NCBI GenBank assembly: GCA_028554745.1
Contig: JAQOTN010000042.1
Coordinates: forward strand, 248,001 to 312,000
Reading direction: 5' to 3'
Length of the DNA stretch: 64,000 nucleotides
Origin: Blastocrithidia nonstop
Taxonomy: Eukaryota > Euglenozoa > Kinetoplastea > Trypanosomatida > Trypanosomatidae
Made by a program: the position numbers and the translations under genes. The notes below the pieces were generated by a model, which did not search any database, was not told the DNA's origin, and saw only the letters and a program-made list of their open reading frames with translations. Positions 30,490 through 41,956 of the stretch are shown piece by piece; the stretch's first letter is position 1; each line of letters begins with the position of its first letter.

Positions 30490-30747
30490 TTACCCTTCGA
30501 CATTGACAAAAGTAGGAAATGCGTCTTCTACCGTCTTCTTTAACTTTTCATGTTTACTCTCCAGGTGTCGCTCCAGTTCTTGACGACGCACCGTACGCGG
30601 AAAACCTTGCAGGCAGATGTTGCACTGAATTGCGTTCTTGCTCTGCTCATGCTTTTTCAGATCCTCAGCAGAATGCTTTACGCCGTCTTTATCCTTCTTC
30701 TCACGTTGCTGCTGCTTCATCTTTCGACAACCGTTTCCAGATGGCAT
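30490..30747 (-). CDS. Small C2H2 zinc-finger protein, ZNF706/4F5-like
   Basis: An 85-residue protein, the only complete gene in the window with no in-frame reassigned codon. The N-terminal half is highly basic (CRKMKQQQREKKDKDG). A single zinc-binding motif follows: CNIC, 15 residues, then HLESKH, i.e. C-x2-C-x15-H-x4-H, with an acidic/hydrophobic C-terminus. The arrangement (basic Gln/Lys-rich head plus one C2H2 ending in HxxSKH) matches the small ZNF706 / 4F5-related eukaryotic proteins, whose role is poorly defined. It ends in UAA at 30490-30492. It is flanked by long AT-rich gaps on both sides. Confidence 0.8.
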   Translation of the reverse strand: MPSGNGCRKMKQQQREKKDKDGVKHSAEDLKKHEQSKNAIQCNICLQGFPRTVRRQELERHLESKHEKLKKTVEDAFPTFVNVEG

Positions 30748-31724
30748 GTTTTGTCTTAGATGTTGACAGAGTGTTATTTTAGAGTTAATAAAATATTATG
30801 TTATTAAAGTTTTACACTTATAAGTGTTTTAACAGAATGCTAGTCAAATATCTGTTAATGCTATTTTGTAATATTTTTGTAGCTTTTTTTATGTGAATTT
30901 AGAATGTTGGTGATGCTCATTAAATAAAAATTAAAGCAATAAAAATATAAGTAACATTTATGTGTTATATTAAAATGTCATTTCAAAATGTCACCAACAC
31001 TTATTTACAATCACAAAACATTACTGTGTAATGAGAAAATACACGACTATAAGAAAAGAATTTTTTGAAATAGATAACTTTCAATTGAACGTAAATATAT
31101 AAAATTATTTTGGAAATAGGATTAATAACATAAAAGTAAGTGACTTTTTGTATTTTGTGTTTAGATACTGCTTACTTTTGTACTTACAAAAAGAGAAACT
31201 GGTTTAAAGTAAAAGAACAAACATAAAACGAACAAAAACAGAAGGTTTTTTCATTATAGTAATAATGTTACTTTTGCTTTGCACGTTTTGCAAACTAAAC
31301 CCGGATGTAGTATTTACTTATTGTTAGTGATATGATTTTTGTTCATTTTCTTACACTAATTTGCGTGTAATTATGATATCAGACAGAATGAGTTTTTTAT
31401 ATCTGTTATACATTCTTCTACGTTATTACTTTTTTGGCGCATTATTCTAAAATTTTTCATTACTACAACATTAATTAAATTTATATTTTTTGGTTCCGTA
31501 ATTAATTTTCTAAACAAACTTAACGTACATCAATCTACACGTAACCAGTTTTGCAGTCAAACAATTATATGCAATTACTATCGCCTGTAAACTATGTACA
31601 GCGTCAACCTTTTTCTTTGGCAATCCATAATTATTAATTTTTGTAAAGTAAAATTGCAAATATATTTCCTTTTTCTATCATAATAAAGATAAAAATATTT
31701 TGTTTTTGGTGCCTGCGTCTAAAC

Positions 31725-31744
31725 ACTATCGGAAACGCGATAGT
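31725..31744. other. Short perfect hairpin in AT-rich gap
   Basis: ACTATCG pairs with CGATAGT across a 6-nt GAAACG loop. It is a 7-bp perfect stem in a locally GC-richer patch (about 31710-31765). Function unknown; it could be part of a small RNA or chance. Confidence 0.4.
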
Positions 31745-32124
31745 ACACTTTCACTTTTCTGGCAATGTGTAATAAAATTTGAATAATAATACACAAAAAG
31801 ACCAAACGAAACATTTCAACAAGCTAGCACTCTTTCGAAAGATAAAAAATTCTGTTATGCAACACTATAAAAAGGATTGGCATAATAAATGTCAACAAGT
31901 CAAAACAAAATAAAGTCACGTAACGATCACAAACGTATATGCCCTACTAGTAAAGAATGCCAGTAAAAAAAAACAATGGTAATAACAAATAACCTCACTA
32001 ATAATTTATACTTCCCTTTTTATATGACCAACTATACTTTAACAAATTCAATTAAAAAAAAATATTTTTTTTATTTTTTTGTTCTTTGATATTTATATTA
32101 ATTTTGTTTTTTTTATTTCATACT

Positions 32125-32159
32125 GTGCACAATGCACTTCCACGTGGAGCGAGCCGTGG
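32125..32159. other. Two adjacent hairpins in a GC-rich islet
   Basis: GTGCA-CAA-TGCAC (32125-32137) is followed at once by CCACG, a 10-nt spacer and CGTGG (32140-32159). The islet of about 55 bp is bordered by long T tracts and contrasts sharply with the surrounding DNA. It is a candidate structured RNA or protein-binding site, unproven. Confidence 0.4.
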
Positions 32160-33002
32160 TGGAGTTCAATATGACTTGTATTTATTTTTTTAAATTATTT
32201 ATTGTAAAAAAAATTATAATCAAAAAGAAAATGAAGTGGCAGGAAGATTTAATTAGTTAGAGAGAGATAAAGAGATAAAACTTATTAAATATCAAATAGA
32301 AAAAAAAGGTACAGAAAAACACTAATTCACAGGTTATCTAAATAAATGTAATAAAGTAAAAGCGTGCAGGTTTTTGTGTAAAAATAAAAGAATGAAGTAA
32401 ATACTCAAAATACAAAATATTTATCCGTATTTATTACAGAAAAACAGATGTATATACAACAGTAATTATATATATATTAACCTTGCACTATTTGCTTGTA
32501 ATAAATAATAAATTACACTAACAGGAAAGTAAGCAATAAAAAATTCACAATTTTTTCTATTGATGAAGTAGAAAAAACAAATTTTGACCATAATTGTTTT
32601 ATTAGATACAATTATAAAAATTCGTATCTTTGCAATAAAAATAAAGCTAAAATTGGAAGGTGAAAAATAATTTTTTATTTCAGATGTTCCATTTATTGTT
32701 ATCTTTTTTGTGTGTGATGGATGAACACGTGAAATGTTGTAGTGTTCATCTTGTTAACGTAATAATCATTTATTACATTTTTTTTTAGTTAGGTGATAAA
32801 ATTTAATAGAATGTAAAGTCAAAGAGAAGGAAAGAGAAAAACAAGGAAAAGAATGGTAAAGCAAAATTTTTTTTTTTTCTAGAATAAAATTTAGTTTTTT
32901 CACAGATTTGACCTTAAAAAACTTTAATTGTTTTAATTTGACATTACAAAAAAAAAAGGGTGGTAAATTAGTTTATATTAAAAATTTTTTGTTAAATTAC
33001 AT

Positions 33003-35393
33003 TTACATGTTGTTGTTGTCCGTGAGGTAGTTTCGTGTGGCAAAGTCGTCAATTGGCTCACCGTGAGAAGTGGTAGATTCGCCAAGCTGTGCAGCACCAA
33101 CTTTTTTCGAACTTGTTTCATTCGTATTGCTTTGTGCTTCTCCTTCCTCATTGAGCGTAGACACTACATTGTTCAAATCAACAGCAATTTCTTTACCCTT
33201 CATATTACCTCCATTATTGTTGTCTGTAGCTTCATCTTTAACAATCACATTGCCATCAACATCAATGTCATCACACACTCGGGCCGAGGGCAGCAGCAGG
33301 GTCAGTGGGAAAATTACTATTGGACAGATCATGTGTCCTACAAACAACAACCAGGCGGCGTTGTGAAAGTCACACGGAGGTTCAGAGATAATCGGCCAGG
33401 CATACTACATCAACAACGCACCGATAGACTGCGAGGTGGACTGACCCAGATTACCAAAACCAGCCATGAGTGCGTACATCACACTTTACGATCCACGTGG
33501 GCACAGACGAGACATCAACACCACCATAGGCATCCAACTTAACATGTAACACACCTGATAGACAATAGCCGCACCACAAATATACATGACATGATCTGGA
33601 ATGCCCGCTTTAATGTTCCACCGCTTCACAATGACAATATCGAAGATAGAGGCAAACATCTGAATTAGTGTGGTGACGCACATTGTCAGACGATACCCAC
33701 GCTTGGAGAAGATGTACGTGAAACCGGTCACACCTCCAATAGCGGCCAAATTGGAAATCATTTGACCAATGGTGCTGTAAAACGTGTAACTAAAGTGTGG
33801 TGCATCGGGTAAGCAGTCTGGTTTCGCCATGTAAAACGAATCGGTTACACCTTGAATCTGAATATAGAAAACCATCTGCAAAAAGCTAAACACGTTTGCC
33901 TTGGCAATAACTTTGGGCATGGCCCAGATCGACATGGCACAGCAGATAATCGACGACACAGCTGAAATGATAAACATGCCTAACGTGGAGACTAAAATCG
34001 TACCACAGGTCATCGCAATGACACAGAGCGTCATGACCACACAGTAGATGAAGATGCATGGGTTGCGCTGCACAATTTCTTTATTGAACTCAAACACACC
34101 AAACAAACACGGAATGGCCTTGTGGTCATCAAAGTCAAAGTGCGATAGTGCGCTGACGTTTCGACTTGTCACGGCCTTGTACGGGTACGGTAAGGTGTCG
34201 GTGTGGTTCATCGTAGCCTCTGGAAGGTGCATCTACAGCTCATTAATGCCGTGCCTATTTGTAATAGCCGCAAACGGACCCTCACGCTGAGCTGGGGCCA
34301 ACTCCTCTTGCAAAAATTACTGTGGCGCATTGGGCGTGTCCTCGTGGTTGCTGTCACTGCCATCGTTCATCTCACGCTACGGGTATAAATTTTTTTCATA
34401 AGGTAACGTCACCAAATCATTGATTGAGCTATTAGCGTCATCCAACGCGGCAAGCTGCTTTGCTTCTTCTGCACGACGTTCATGGTGAAGGATTTGGGCA
34501 TCAATCGCACGCTCTATTCGATTAGGCTTCTCACCATACCAGTTAAACAAAAAGAAAAAACCGGTAAAGCACTGAAGTGCGGCAGAGACAAACACCGCCA
34601 CCTGCTGTCGGCCTCCATCGCTCAATGGCCCCGTAATGACCGCGGCAATCATCGCACCGAGTGAGATAAACCACCAAATCCAACTCACCAACGCTGGTCC
34701 AGCCTTTGGGTTACGGCGAATTAATCGACTGTAGTGTCCCTACGACAAGATATCCACATTGGCCTTACAAAAGCAAGAGAGGAACACCAGTGCACAGCCA
34801 AGGTTAGCAGAGGCTGGTTTACCGGGTAGGACACCGTAAATAACGGCAAAGGCCGCACCAGCCACACAAGAGAGTAACATGTACCATCGCTTGGTGTAGC
34901 CAAAGAACGAAAAGGCATCGCAGATCATCGCGGTAAACGCCTTAATGGACCAGCCGGTGGTAAAGATAGAGTTTAATCGCTGATACCGCGTAGCGTCTAC
35001 ACCAAAACGGGTACGGAACATCGCATAGGATGAAAATTGCAAAATGTAATCCGCAATACCTTTACAGAGCATGTACACCAGACCAAGAGCCCAGGTACAA
35101 CGTAGGCCAAATCCTTCAATCGCAATACCGTAAATAGGGATAAATCGCATTCACGGGCATTTCTGAAACACCCACTGAGCCTATGGGTGTACGTACCGAC
35201 TCTCTTAAATCTCTTCCGCGGAAAAGAAGTCCGTTTATGGGGTGTGATCGGGTGCCTGACCTTGACCGGCATTTCCATGATTTGCATCAAACTCATTTGT
35301 ACCATATTAACCGGCGTTAGCCTAAACTGGAAATCCAACGTGTGTTTCGTACTGCAACGTGGCATCTTGAACACCAGGGTGAACGGTTGACAT
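33003..35393 (-). CDS. Folate/biopterin (pteridine) transporter, FBT/BT1 family, copy 1
   Basis: A 796-residue multi-pass membrane protein of the FBT (BT1) branch of the major facilitator superfamily, which moves folates and pterins across trypanosomatid membranes. Family segments visible: LCKGIADYILQFSSYAMF, GWSIKAFTAM, FGYTKRWYML, GVLPGKPASANLG, KANVDILSEGHYSR, PALVSWIWW, FEFNKEIV, KPDCLPDAPHFSYTFYSTIG, FSKRGY, FDIVIVKRWN, YQVCYMLSWMPM, RLCPRGSES and CDFHNAAWLLFVGH. Cytoplasmic N-terminus of about 80 residues and an acidic/Asn-rich C-terminus. UAG supplies the Glu of ILSEGHYSR, UAA the Glu of PRGSES, and UGA Trp81. The start ATG at 35393 sits just after a TTTTCCAGCAG acceptor. It ends with UAA at 33003-33005. 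Confidence 0.93.
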
Positions 35394-35416
35394 TCTGCTG
35401 GAAAATAAATACCTTT
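35394..35416 (-). promoter_or_regulatory. Putative spliced-leader acceptor for FBT copy 1
   Basis: On the minus strand TATTTATTTTCCAGCAGA directly precedes the ATG at 35393. Either AG (35398-35399 or 35395-35396) could accept the spliced leader, giving a leader of only a few nucleotides before the start codon. Pattern-based inference. Confidence 0.5.
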
Positions 35417-36973
35417 TGTTTTTCTTTGATGTGATAAACAAAAATTTGTAAGTGATTGGAATAAAATTTTGACTATTTTGTAATAAGAAAAAATTGTCCG
35501 ACTATGTTTTTTGAGGGCTTTATGTTTATGTGATAAAGATGCTAATTAATTACTATATAAAATTAAAAAGCTTATTGTAATGACGAAACTATTAAAACTT
35601 CTAAAAAACTTTATAATATTAAAAACAAAAAAAAGAATTCACAAAAATAAGTAAATTGAATATTTCATAAGTTCAATAAAGTTAACAGATGTAAATAAAA
35701 ATGTCGCATTTGATTATAATCGATAAAAATAATACTAAATATTCAAAATATCTAATAACAATTTTTTAATAATAAATATTTGTGATTTACGAATATCAAG
35801 AAAGTAATATAAAATAAAAAATAAAATTTGTGCTTAAAAAAAAGGTAAATTAAACAAAGGCTTATACGTTCATATACTAATATAAACAATAAAAGAATGT
35901 GTAACAAAAATAAATTTAATGTGTGTGTGTTTTTTTTACAAATGTGTAACAATAAAAAGATGATTATCTTCTTGTCAAAATTAACTTCATTGATTTTACC
36001 ACGAGCACTAAAAAAACGGTAAATTGAGAAAATAAAAATCATCAGCACGAAAACAAAGGTTTAATTTAAATATAATAGACACACAAGCAAAATAACATTA
36101 CTTTTACAATACTTTGAGAAATAAAAAAAATAATAAATATTTTATGTTAAGCACATGTCTAATTTAAAAAAGAAAATTTGGTTGCCCACTAATAATAATT
36201 TACAACATGACAACTGAAATACGAAAACTAATAGACGTGATTACACATTAATCAAGTAACATATAAAGTAATGTAATAGCAATTAAAAAACATATATATA
36301 GATATATATATATATACGTATCGCTTTCATCACACTCTTTTCTTCACATTTTTGATACTATTAACTCTGAATAAAAAAACGATATCATAATAGTGTAGAT
36401 ATTTTTAAAAAAGGTTAGAAAAGATAGATAGCATACAATAACAACATTTGTCACGTAATCAATCGTTATACAACAATTCACAGTTATGTCCTACAAGCAT
36501 TATGAAATATAAACTAACATGGATATCACAGAAATTGTGCAAAAATAGACTGAAGAAATCAAAACTGGAAAAAAGTACGAAGTATATCAGTAGTTGTAAG
36601 ATATGTGTAAAGTGGATTAGAGAATAATATGAAAGTGTGAGTGAAAGTGTAGATTAATAAATACACTAGGTAAGTTAAGATCAACATATGAACAATGCAT
36701 GAATGTATATAAATGATCAGAGTGTTTTTGTTACCATATCTAACGTTACTACATAGATTTATGCATAAATAAATTAATTTTAAAAAAAGAAAATATAAAC
36801 GTAGTATATAATAATTGTTTATGGCATAATACAAAAAGATAGATTTCAACCTAATTTGAAAGCAAAGAGTGAGGAAAGTTTTATTATTAAGTTAATCATT
36901 AAATATACTGTTTATAATATTATATAGAAACATTATTGTTATACTTACTTTACTTCGTTAATCTCATTTAGCT
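35394..36973. other. Intergenic, AT-rich, no gene seen
   Basis: About 1.6 kb between FBT copies 2 and 1. It consists of A/T runs and short TA repeats (around 36293-36316). The long minus ORFs at 35752-36048 and 36559-36849 have Ile/Leu/Phe/Tyr-biased products of AT-rich noncoding DNA. Confidence 0.65.
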
Positions 36974-39091
36974 TTACTCACGACCTCCTGCTTTGTACAA
37001 ATGATCGTTATGGAAAGCATCTTGAGTAGGCTCTGTATGTTTTAATTCTTTCTCGACTGAGGTATCAACGTTATCATCACTTCATACATTTGGTTTTTTA
37101 GTACTTAATTCATTCACTTTCTTCTTTATAACATTACCGTCAATATCGATGTCATCGCAAACCTTGGCTCTTGGAATAAGAAGGAAGGTAAGAGGAATGT
37201 TGAGTAGAGGGCAAAGAATATTACCAACAAAGATAAGTCATGGCAAATTACTGAAATCACATGGTGGATCGGAAACAATAGGTCATGCATACTACATGAT
37301 AATCGCTGCAATAGCAACAGACATCGTTTGTCCCAGATTGCCAATGCCTGCCATCAAAGCGTAAACAGTGCTTTCTGAACCACGAGGACACAATCGAGAT
37401 ATTAACACAATTGACGGCATGAATTATAACATATAACATACCTGATAAATAATTGCGTCCCCGCAAATATACATGGCATGATCAGGAATACCGATTGCGA
37501 TATTTCAGCGCTTTATAATTATAATGTCAAACACTGAAGCAACAATACGAATTATTGTGGTTGTAATGAATGTAAATCAGAAACTGCGTTTTGAAAAAAG
37601 GTACGTGAACATCATAATTCCAGCCAAAGAGGCAATATTGCCTATCACAGAACTAATGGTATTGTAAAATGTGTAAGTGAAATGCGGTCCATCAGGCACA
37701 CAATCTGGTTTCGCCGTGTAGTAATAAGTGCTTGGTCCAGGCATCTGCAGGTAGAATACCATGCTCAAATAAGAATATACATTGACTTTAGCAATCAAAA
37801 GAGGTAAAGCTCAGAAAGATGTACCACATGTAACGACAGAAACACAAATGGCAATAATTAACAGGCCAAGTGTGTCGGCAAGAACATTAGCACATAAAAT
37901 AGCGATAACAGCAGCGGTCATTACACAGCTGTACACAAGAATTCGCCAATTGCGATCAACAACTTCTCTGTTATACTCAAAAATTCCACAAAGACACTTT
38001 GGTGGTGGTACATACTCGGTCATCTCATTAACAACCATACATCCATGTGAATTATGTTGTGTTTCTTGGTAGTTCATTTGCAATTCTTCAGTCAGAGGTA
38101 ATTGATGTTCATTTCCATCCACACCAGTTGGCATTATCTCTCCTTCAGGCAATTACGGATGATAATTTTTGGCTGGAGCTTTACCCATCTCTGTTATGGC
38201 ATTAATCTACAAGTCATCCACATCATTATTAGTATTGTTATTGTTGTTGTTCTTTGCATTTTCGATAAGAAGACGAGCTCGTTATGCGGCTAGCTATTCT
38301 TGTATAATTGCATGATCTTCTGCTCGTTCAACACTGTTTACACGCTAATTGTATAAATTGAAAATGAATATGAAACACGTCACAAACTGTAATCCAGCAG
38401 ATATGAAAACAGCTACTTGAGGTATTTTAGCATCTCCAAGTGGTCCAGTAACAACACCAGAAATGAGAGAGCCAGCTATGATAAACCATCAAATTCAACT
38501 TACTAATGCTGGACCATAAATTGGGTTTCGCCGCATCCTTCGACTGTAATGACCTTGGGACAAGATATCAACATTCATTTTGCCAAAACTTGACAGAAAC
38601 ACAAATGCAGCCGCTATATTCGCTGATGAACTTTTTTTAGGAAGCAAGCCTTAAATTAGCGCAAAAATTGCTCCAGCAACACATGAAACAAACATATACC
38701 ACCGCTTTGTGTAGCCGAGAAACGCAAATGTATCGCATAACATTGCTGTAAACGGCTTGATAGAATAAGCCAAAGTAGAGATAGAAGCATAACGCTGATA
38801 ACGCATGGAATCTGTGCCAAATCGTTCTTTGTACATAATCAAATCGATACCTCTGAAAATATAATCTGCCAATCCTTTACACAGGAAATAACACGTGGCA
38901 AGAGCAAATGTATATTTTACTCCAAATCCTTCGCAGGCCAAACCAAAAACAGGTATGTTACGTGTTCATGGAAATTTGTTGAAAAGGGCACGAGCTTACG
39001 GGTGAATTGTTTTTGGTTGCTCCTCTTCAGTTGAACTCAATAACGGCTCCTGACGCAGTTCTTATGTGTTTCCAGCGCTTTTAAATGCCAT
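36974..39091 (-). CDS. Folate/biopterin transporter, FBT/BT1 family, copy 2 (divergent)
   Basis: A 705-residue FBT-family transporter, clearly homologous to the other three copies but more diverged. It shares HPEARALFNKFPW, VFGLACEGFG, FLCKGLADYIF, FLGYTKRWYMF, FEYNREVV, KPDCVPDGPHF, FDIIIIKRWN and VCDDIDIDGNV. It uses UGA for Trp far more than its paralogues: KRWN at 37505, YAWP at 37283, and both first Trp of SWIWW at 38489 and 38495, where copy 1 has UGG. UAG gives the Glu of MEYAWP. One UAA at 37418-37420 puts a Glu in a predicted membrane segment where paralogues have Ser (CYMLSFMP), which is odd. The end is a cluster, Glu-UAA-Ser-UAA; I end the gene at the first UAA (36974-36976), the second being at 36968. 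Start ATG at 39091 chosen by matching the N-terminus of copy 1. Confidence 0.9.
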
Positions 39092-40024
39092 TTTCAGTTT
39101 TATTAAATCGAAATTTGATTAATACAGTTTAATTGTATTACGTTAATCTATTTGCTTTTATGAAAAATTGCTTAAATTATAAAAATGCTTTATCAAGAGT
39201 TTAGTTCTACCATGTTTATTTTTTTTTTAATAAATTTTTAAAAAATCAATGATTTAAGTTTTTTAGACTAGTAAATTATTTTATTCGCAACATATTTGAA
39301 TTGAGACAATATCATATAGACGATTTTTTGTCCGTTGGCACATAAGATGTGTTCTATTTAATTTAATCTGTATCGACTGACAAAAATAATTTTTTGATTT
39401 ATAGAATAAATTTATTTTTTCTTAACTTTTATTTTAAATCAAATAGGTGCTCATAAATTGATACTTCAAAAATATACATATTATTTTTTTTTTGCTGTTA
39501 TAATTTTTTTTATTGTTTCTCTTCACATTTTTTTTTAAAGGTGTCTAATAAAAATTAAAAAAAAATATTTTTAATGTAAATTCCATTTTATATTTTGTTG
39601 TCAAATTAATTATAAATGTAATTTTAAGTTAACATTTATGCTTTAATGCATTAATCAGTTAGTTAAGTCTTCCATTCTCTCTTTAAAAATATATAATAAC
39701 TAATAGTTACAGCTTTCACAATAAAATAATTTAATTATATCATTATATAAAGTATAATCGATTTTATTCAGGCAAATCAAAGTAATTTATTTGTATATGA
39801 ATAAGAGTTTTTTTATTCTGAAAAATACATTAAGCATAGTTTTTTAAAAAATTTAATTTATCGCATTTTTTCTAAATATTATTCGTGATAAATTTAACGA
39901 AGTTTTGTTTTACTTTGTGATATATTTTATATTTTTTGAATGTGTTTATAGTAAATATTGTAGATGATCAATCAATTAAAAGTTGCCGGGGCTTTTTTTT
40001 CCCCGATTAACTGACTTATATATT
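39092..40024. other. Intergenic, AT-rich, hairpin near DHA kinase end
   Basis: About 930 bp, dominated by A and T runs. The only notable element is the GC hairpin at 39987-40005, listed separately. No gene seen. Confidence 0.65.
39987..40005 (-). terminator. GC hairpin 20 nt after the dihydroxyacetone kinase stop
   Basis: CGGGG and CCCCG form a 5-bp all-GC stem around a 9-nt loop (8 A plus G on the transcript strand). It lies about 20 nt downstream of the UAA at 40025-40027, in the 3' UTR, within otherwise AT-only sequence. Whether it acts in termination, stability or processing is unknown; 'terminator' is only the nearest category. Confidence 0.3.
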
Positions 40025-41956
40025 TTAGTTTATCGCTTTCAGTACTTGTGCAATTTCGTTTATCCACGTGACAATTAGCTCACAGCCAGGGTCTGGCTTG
40101 CCGATTTCTTTACCACCCATGTATCGGCTTCGACCAAATTTTGCTGGAAGTTGTGCCGCTTCATCACTTGCACGACGAGCCTCCGTCATACATGCCTTAA
40201 TTAGGTCCTGTATATTTTGTGCAGAGTTAACGCATTTACTCGTGCGTAGTGTCTAGAGCACATCGACCATGGTTCGATCGCCCTTTTGTGCTTTCCCTAC
40301 TTTCTGCACCTCCATGGACGCATTGGCAATTGCTGCCTTAATGACATCTACTTGAGCACATTATTTACTCTTGGCACCTTGTAATGCATCTTGTACATTA
40401 TCATGGTTTGACTGTATTTCTGTTCATTTATCACTGGCTCCAGTCCCTGCGGCGATGAGGAGTGCACCGTACAGTGGACCCGATGTACCTGCACAAGCAT
40501 CGGCCACCGCCTTTGCGATGAGTACAAATGTTTGCTTAATGTCCTGTTCATATGGTAAGTATGGTAGCATAGGCAAAACCGCCAGAGCTGCACGATGCAC
40601 ACCACTGCCCAAATCACCATCTCCTACTTGTGCATCCAGTTGATTAAAATACGCCTCTGTAGTACGAAGCTTCTCAAACACCCCCTTGATTGCACAATAA
40701 AGTGTACTTTGGTCCAAATGATTGTTATCCATAATATTTTAGCATTTATTGCTCATATCAGCAGCTGTATTTATTTTGTTATCCTTATCCTGAGACTATG
40801 TATGCATGTGTGTAGAGTGGTACAACTCCTACGCAAGCTGCAATGCCGTACGTGGACCACTCACTTCGTTCGGGTTGTAATTGGGTAGTGTAAACTCCAT
40901 CAGTGGCTTTTGTAATTTTTATGTATTTAATATAAACTGCAAATCATTTGGTTCAGTGATCTGCAGAAGTGTTAACGAGAAGCCGTGCATGTCGAGCGCG
41001 GTCATATGACGTCCATTATGCACTCCAATCACATTCATTTCCTGCGCGTGTAGAGTTTGCAATGCATATTTGGTGATGACATTCATTTACATATCTGTAC
41101 ACCCACCCAGGTTATTCACCAACAAGATAACCTGTGCATGTGCAGGAATTGGTGTGGTTTAGGAGTTGAGCTGTGTAGGAGCATCGGTGATGGGTTGATG
41201 ATGGCCCAATAACAGGTGAATCAGTTGCACCGTGAGCTACTTTGCATTGACAAAGGGCACCTGAACCAGACCCTTTTCACCGTGAATGCCTAATCCGATC
41301 TCCACCGTGTTGTCTGGTAAAGTGGACGAAGGCGGGCAGCCTGGTAGCGAACACGATGACAGTGACGCACCGATACTTCGCATGTGGGTTGAAATACGCT
41401 ACGATAGCGTTGTGAGTTATGACAGTTTCATTCCACTGGAGGCAGCCGCACCCAAAATTTTGTACAACAAACAACACCCAGCCACACCACGTCGCTTGCC
41501 GGTCTACAGTGTACCAAAAATGGCATCATCCGCTGCCAGCACAGTTTACACGTCAATCCCTTTTGCACGAGCCTGACGAACGGCAAATTAAAAATTAAAT
41601 ATGTCACCGGCGTAATTTTTGATAATCACCAAAATACCCGCTCCACTGTGCATTTGTAGCTCATCAAGACGTTCAATCGCCGCACTGACATGTGCTGTAG
41701 GTGGAGAGGCAAAGACGCTTCCGCAGACACTCGCGCTAAGTCAGCCTGGGGCAACAAACCCAGCATGGGCCGGTTCATGTCCAGAGCCACCACCGCACAA
41801 CAATAATACCTTGTGTGGATCGGCAACCGACTTACTACACACCACATTGGTGTTAGCAATTCGCTGCACGTATGAATTCGTCATGCACAACGCATCAATC
41901 GAATTATCGACCACGACGGCAGGGTCGTCGATAAACTTCAACACTGGTGCTGACAT
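40025..41956 (-). CDS. Dihydroxyacetone kinase (DAK1-DAK2 fusion, ATP-dependent)
   Basis: A 643-residue kinase that phosphorylates dihydroxyacetone (often glyceraldehyde too) using ATP. The DAK1 substrate domain shows GGGSGHEPAHAGF (55-67), SVCGSVFASPP, IIKNYAGDIFNF, VLAADDA, GKRRGVAG and EIGLGIHGEKG. His225 of that last motif matches the residue that binds substrate as a hemiaminal in this family. The DAK2 ATP-binding domain begins near residue 405, with DAQVGDGDLGSGVH carrying the Asp Mg ligands, then CAGTSGPLYGALL and GDRTMVDVL. The length suits the single-chain eukaryotic enzyme (about 580-600) with a few inserts. Reassigned codons include UGA at Trp72 and UAA/UAG as Glu (GIDVETVLAADDA, GTLETGKRR). 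It ends ...KAIN-UAA, with no C-terminal SKL-type glycosome signal. It splits the FBT transporter cluster two and two. Confidence 0.94.

Larger units (their letters stand above)
30748..33002. other. Intergenic, AT-rich, no gene seen
   Basis: About 2.25 kb, mostly A/T homopolymers. Two small GC-richer hairpin-forming patches occur at 31725-31744 and 32125-32159 (listed separately). No coding frame under either the standard or the reassigned code shows recognisable protein. Confidence 0.6.
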
